Assembly (NCBI GenBank): GCA_002359085.1
Contig: DEQB01000095.1
Span: 1,120-7,606 of the forward strand
DNA from: Erysipelothrix sp. UBA3377
GTDB lineage: Bacteria; Bacillota_I; Bacilli_A; Erysipelotrichales; Erysipelotrichaceae
Direction: 5' to 3'
DNA: 6,487 bases
Below are positions 5,911 to 6,487 of the stretch, piece after piece (the first letter of the stretch is position 1; the number at the start of each line of letters is the position of its first letter). The notes beneath the pieces were generated by a model. The model had not been told where the DNA came from and ran no database searches. It saw only the letters and a program-made list of their open reading frames with translations. A program made the translations under genes and the position numbers.

Positions 5911-6438
5911 ATGAAAAAATACCAAACTATCATATTGGCCGCATTGGTTTTAATAGGGTGTAGCCAAACTGCTATAGAAGAAAAAGATATGGAAATTGAA
6001 CAATTAACATCTGAGCTAAACTCCACAAAGGAATACTTAAGAAGATCAAGGGAATTGGCGCAAACTAGAGGGGTATTGATCAAAGAGCTTGAGCCGCAAG
6101 AAATATACTTGGTTCCAACTGATAAAAATACAATAACTCAGGACTGTGTAATTGTAGATGTAATTGATCCCTTTAGAAACATAGATAATAGTCATGCGAG
6201 TAAGTCGTTAATTGTGATGGTATTCCATTTAGGGGGTACTGGTGCGGGACCCTTTGCGCCCCATGAATTGATCTTGGAAAATGACTTCCAAGGAGAGGCG
6301 CTTTATGATAAGTATGCTTCACAGATGAAGGTGGGAGCTGAGTTAAAGTTTACCTATTCAAGGGTTCGTAACCTATCTGAGAAACGTGATATTGGTAGGA
6401 TTCTTGACGTCGAAATTTCAGATTATGTTCATGATTAA
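5911..6438 (+). CDS. Putative lipoprotein with coiled coil, unknown function
   Basis: From the preferred start this is a 175-residue protein. MKKYQTIILAALVLIGC is a lipoprotein signal with the lipobox LIGC; Cys17 would be lipidated and anchor the mature protein on the outer face of the membrane. Residues about 21-52 are charged and heptad-like (IEEKDMEIEQLTSELNSTKEYL), suggesting a short coiled coil that holds the rest away from the membrane. The remainder (about 60-175) looks like a small beta-rich domain: a strand (IYLVP), then CVIVDVIDPF, SLIVMVFHLGG, a Gly/Pro turn (TGAGPFAP), and KVGAELKFTYSRVRN near the end. The order of strands recalls an OB-like barrel, but I do not recognise a family. 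No catalytic motif is seen. The gene diverges from the C39-like peptidase, so a shared process at the surface is possible. Only T-rich sequence and no clear hairpin follow in the last 49 bases of the window. Confidence 0.8.
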   Translation: MKKYQTIILAALVLIGCSQTAIEEKDMEIEQLTSELNSTKEYLRRSRELAQTRGVLIKELEPQEIYLVPTDKNTITQDCVIVDVIDPFRNIDNSHASKSLIVMVFHLGGTGAGPFAPHELILENDFQGEALYDKYASQMKVGAELKFTYSRVRNLSEKRDIGRILDVEISDYVHD

Positions 6439-6487
6439 TGGATTTTTTTCTTTTGTAATTAACGTAATCAGCTTACTTTGTTTTTTT

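Noticed and set aside
5865..6083. Minus-strand open frame of 72 codons across the lipoprotein start
   Set aside because: It covers the ribosome binding site and signal peptide of a convincing plus-strand gene and has no recognisable features.
6454..6487. Terminator after the lipoprotein gene
   Set aside because: Only a 4-bp GTAA/TTAC pairing precedes the final T run, which is too weak to call. The real terminator may lie beyond the window.

Overview
The window looks like a chromosomal segment of a low-GC Gram-positive bacterium (Bacillota). The A+T-rich bases, strong GGAGG-type ribosome binding sites, a YtrA-type regulator with its ABC pair, a stand-alone MsmX/UgpC-type ATPase and a PucR/CdaR-type regulator all point that way. 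TGA is used as a stop (TraB-linked regulator, upstream regulator) and Trp is TGG, so the standard bacterial code applies and Mycoplasma/Spiroplasma are unlikely. Erysipelotrichia or a related group is my guess from the overall look, not something the sequence proves.

Layout. (1) Bases 2-1714, plus strand: the tail of a GntR/YtrA-like regulator overlaps an ABC ATPase, which overlaps a multi-pass permease. Both junctions overlap by 16-17 bp, and the tightly packed operon ends in a strong intrinsic terminator. (2) Bases 1713-3478, minus strand: a two-gene operon encoding a PucR/CdaR-type helix-turn-helix regulator followed by a TraB/PrgY-family membrane protein, joined by an ATGA overlap. (3) Bases 3479-3574: a 96-bp divergent control region. 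(4) Bases 3575-4742, plus strand: a sugar-importer ATPase of the MalK/MsmX/UgpC type with no permeases beside it, ending in a bidirectional-looking terminator. (5) Bases 4743-4971: non-coding, with only a weak inverted repeat. (6) Bases 4972-6438: a secreted C39-like cysteine peptidase on minus and a small coiled-coil lipoprotein on plus, diverging from a repeat-rich 129-bp region.

How they fit. The first operon probably senses a ligand or cell-envelope stress through the regulator and moves or expels a substrate through the ATPase-permease pair. The PucR-type regulator sits back to back with the sugar ATPase, with candidate promoters on opposite strands that overlap almost completely, so it may control that ATPase as well as its own operon with traB. 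The final pair consists of two exported proteins sharing one control region, which suggests, but does not show, a common role at the cell surface. No RNA genes, CRISPR arrays, insertion sequences or phage genes were seen. The window is mostly ordinary chromosome. The least explained parts are the regulator-TraB coupling and the peptidase/lipoprotein pair with its repeat-dense promoter region.
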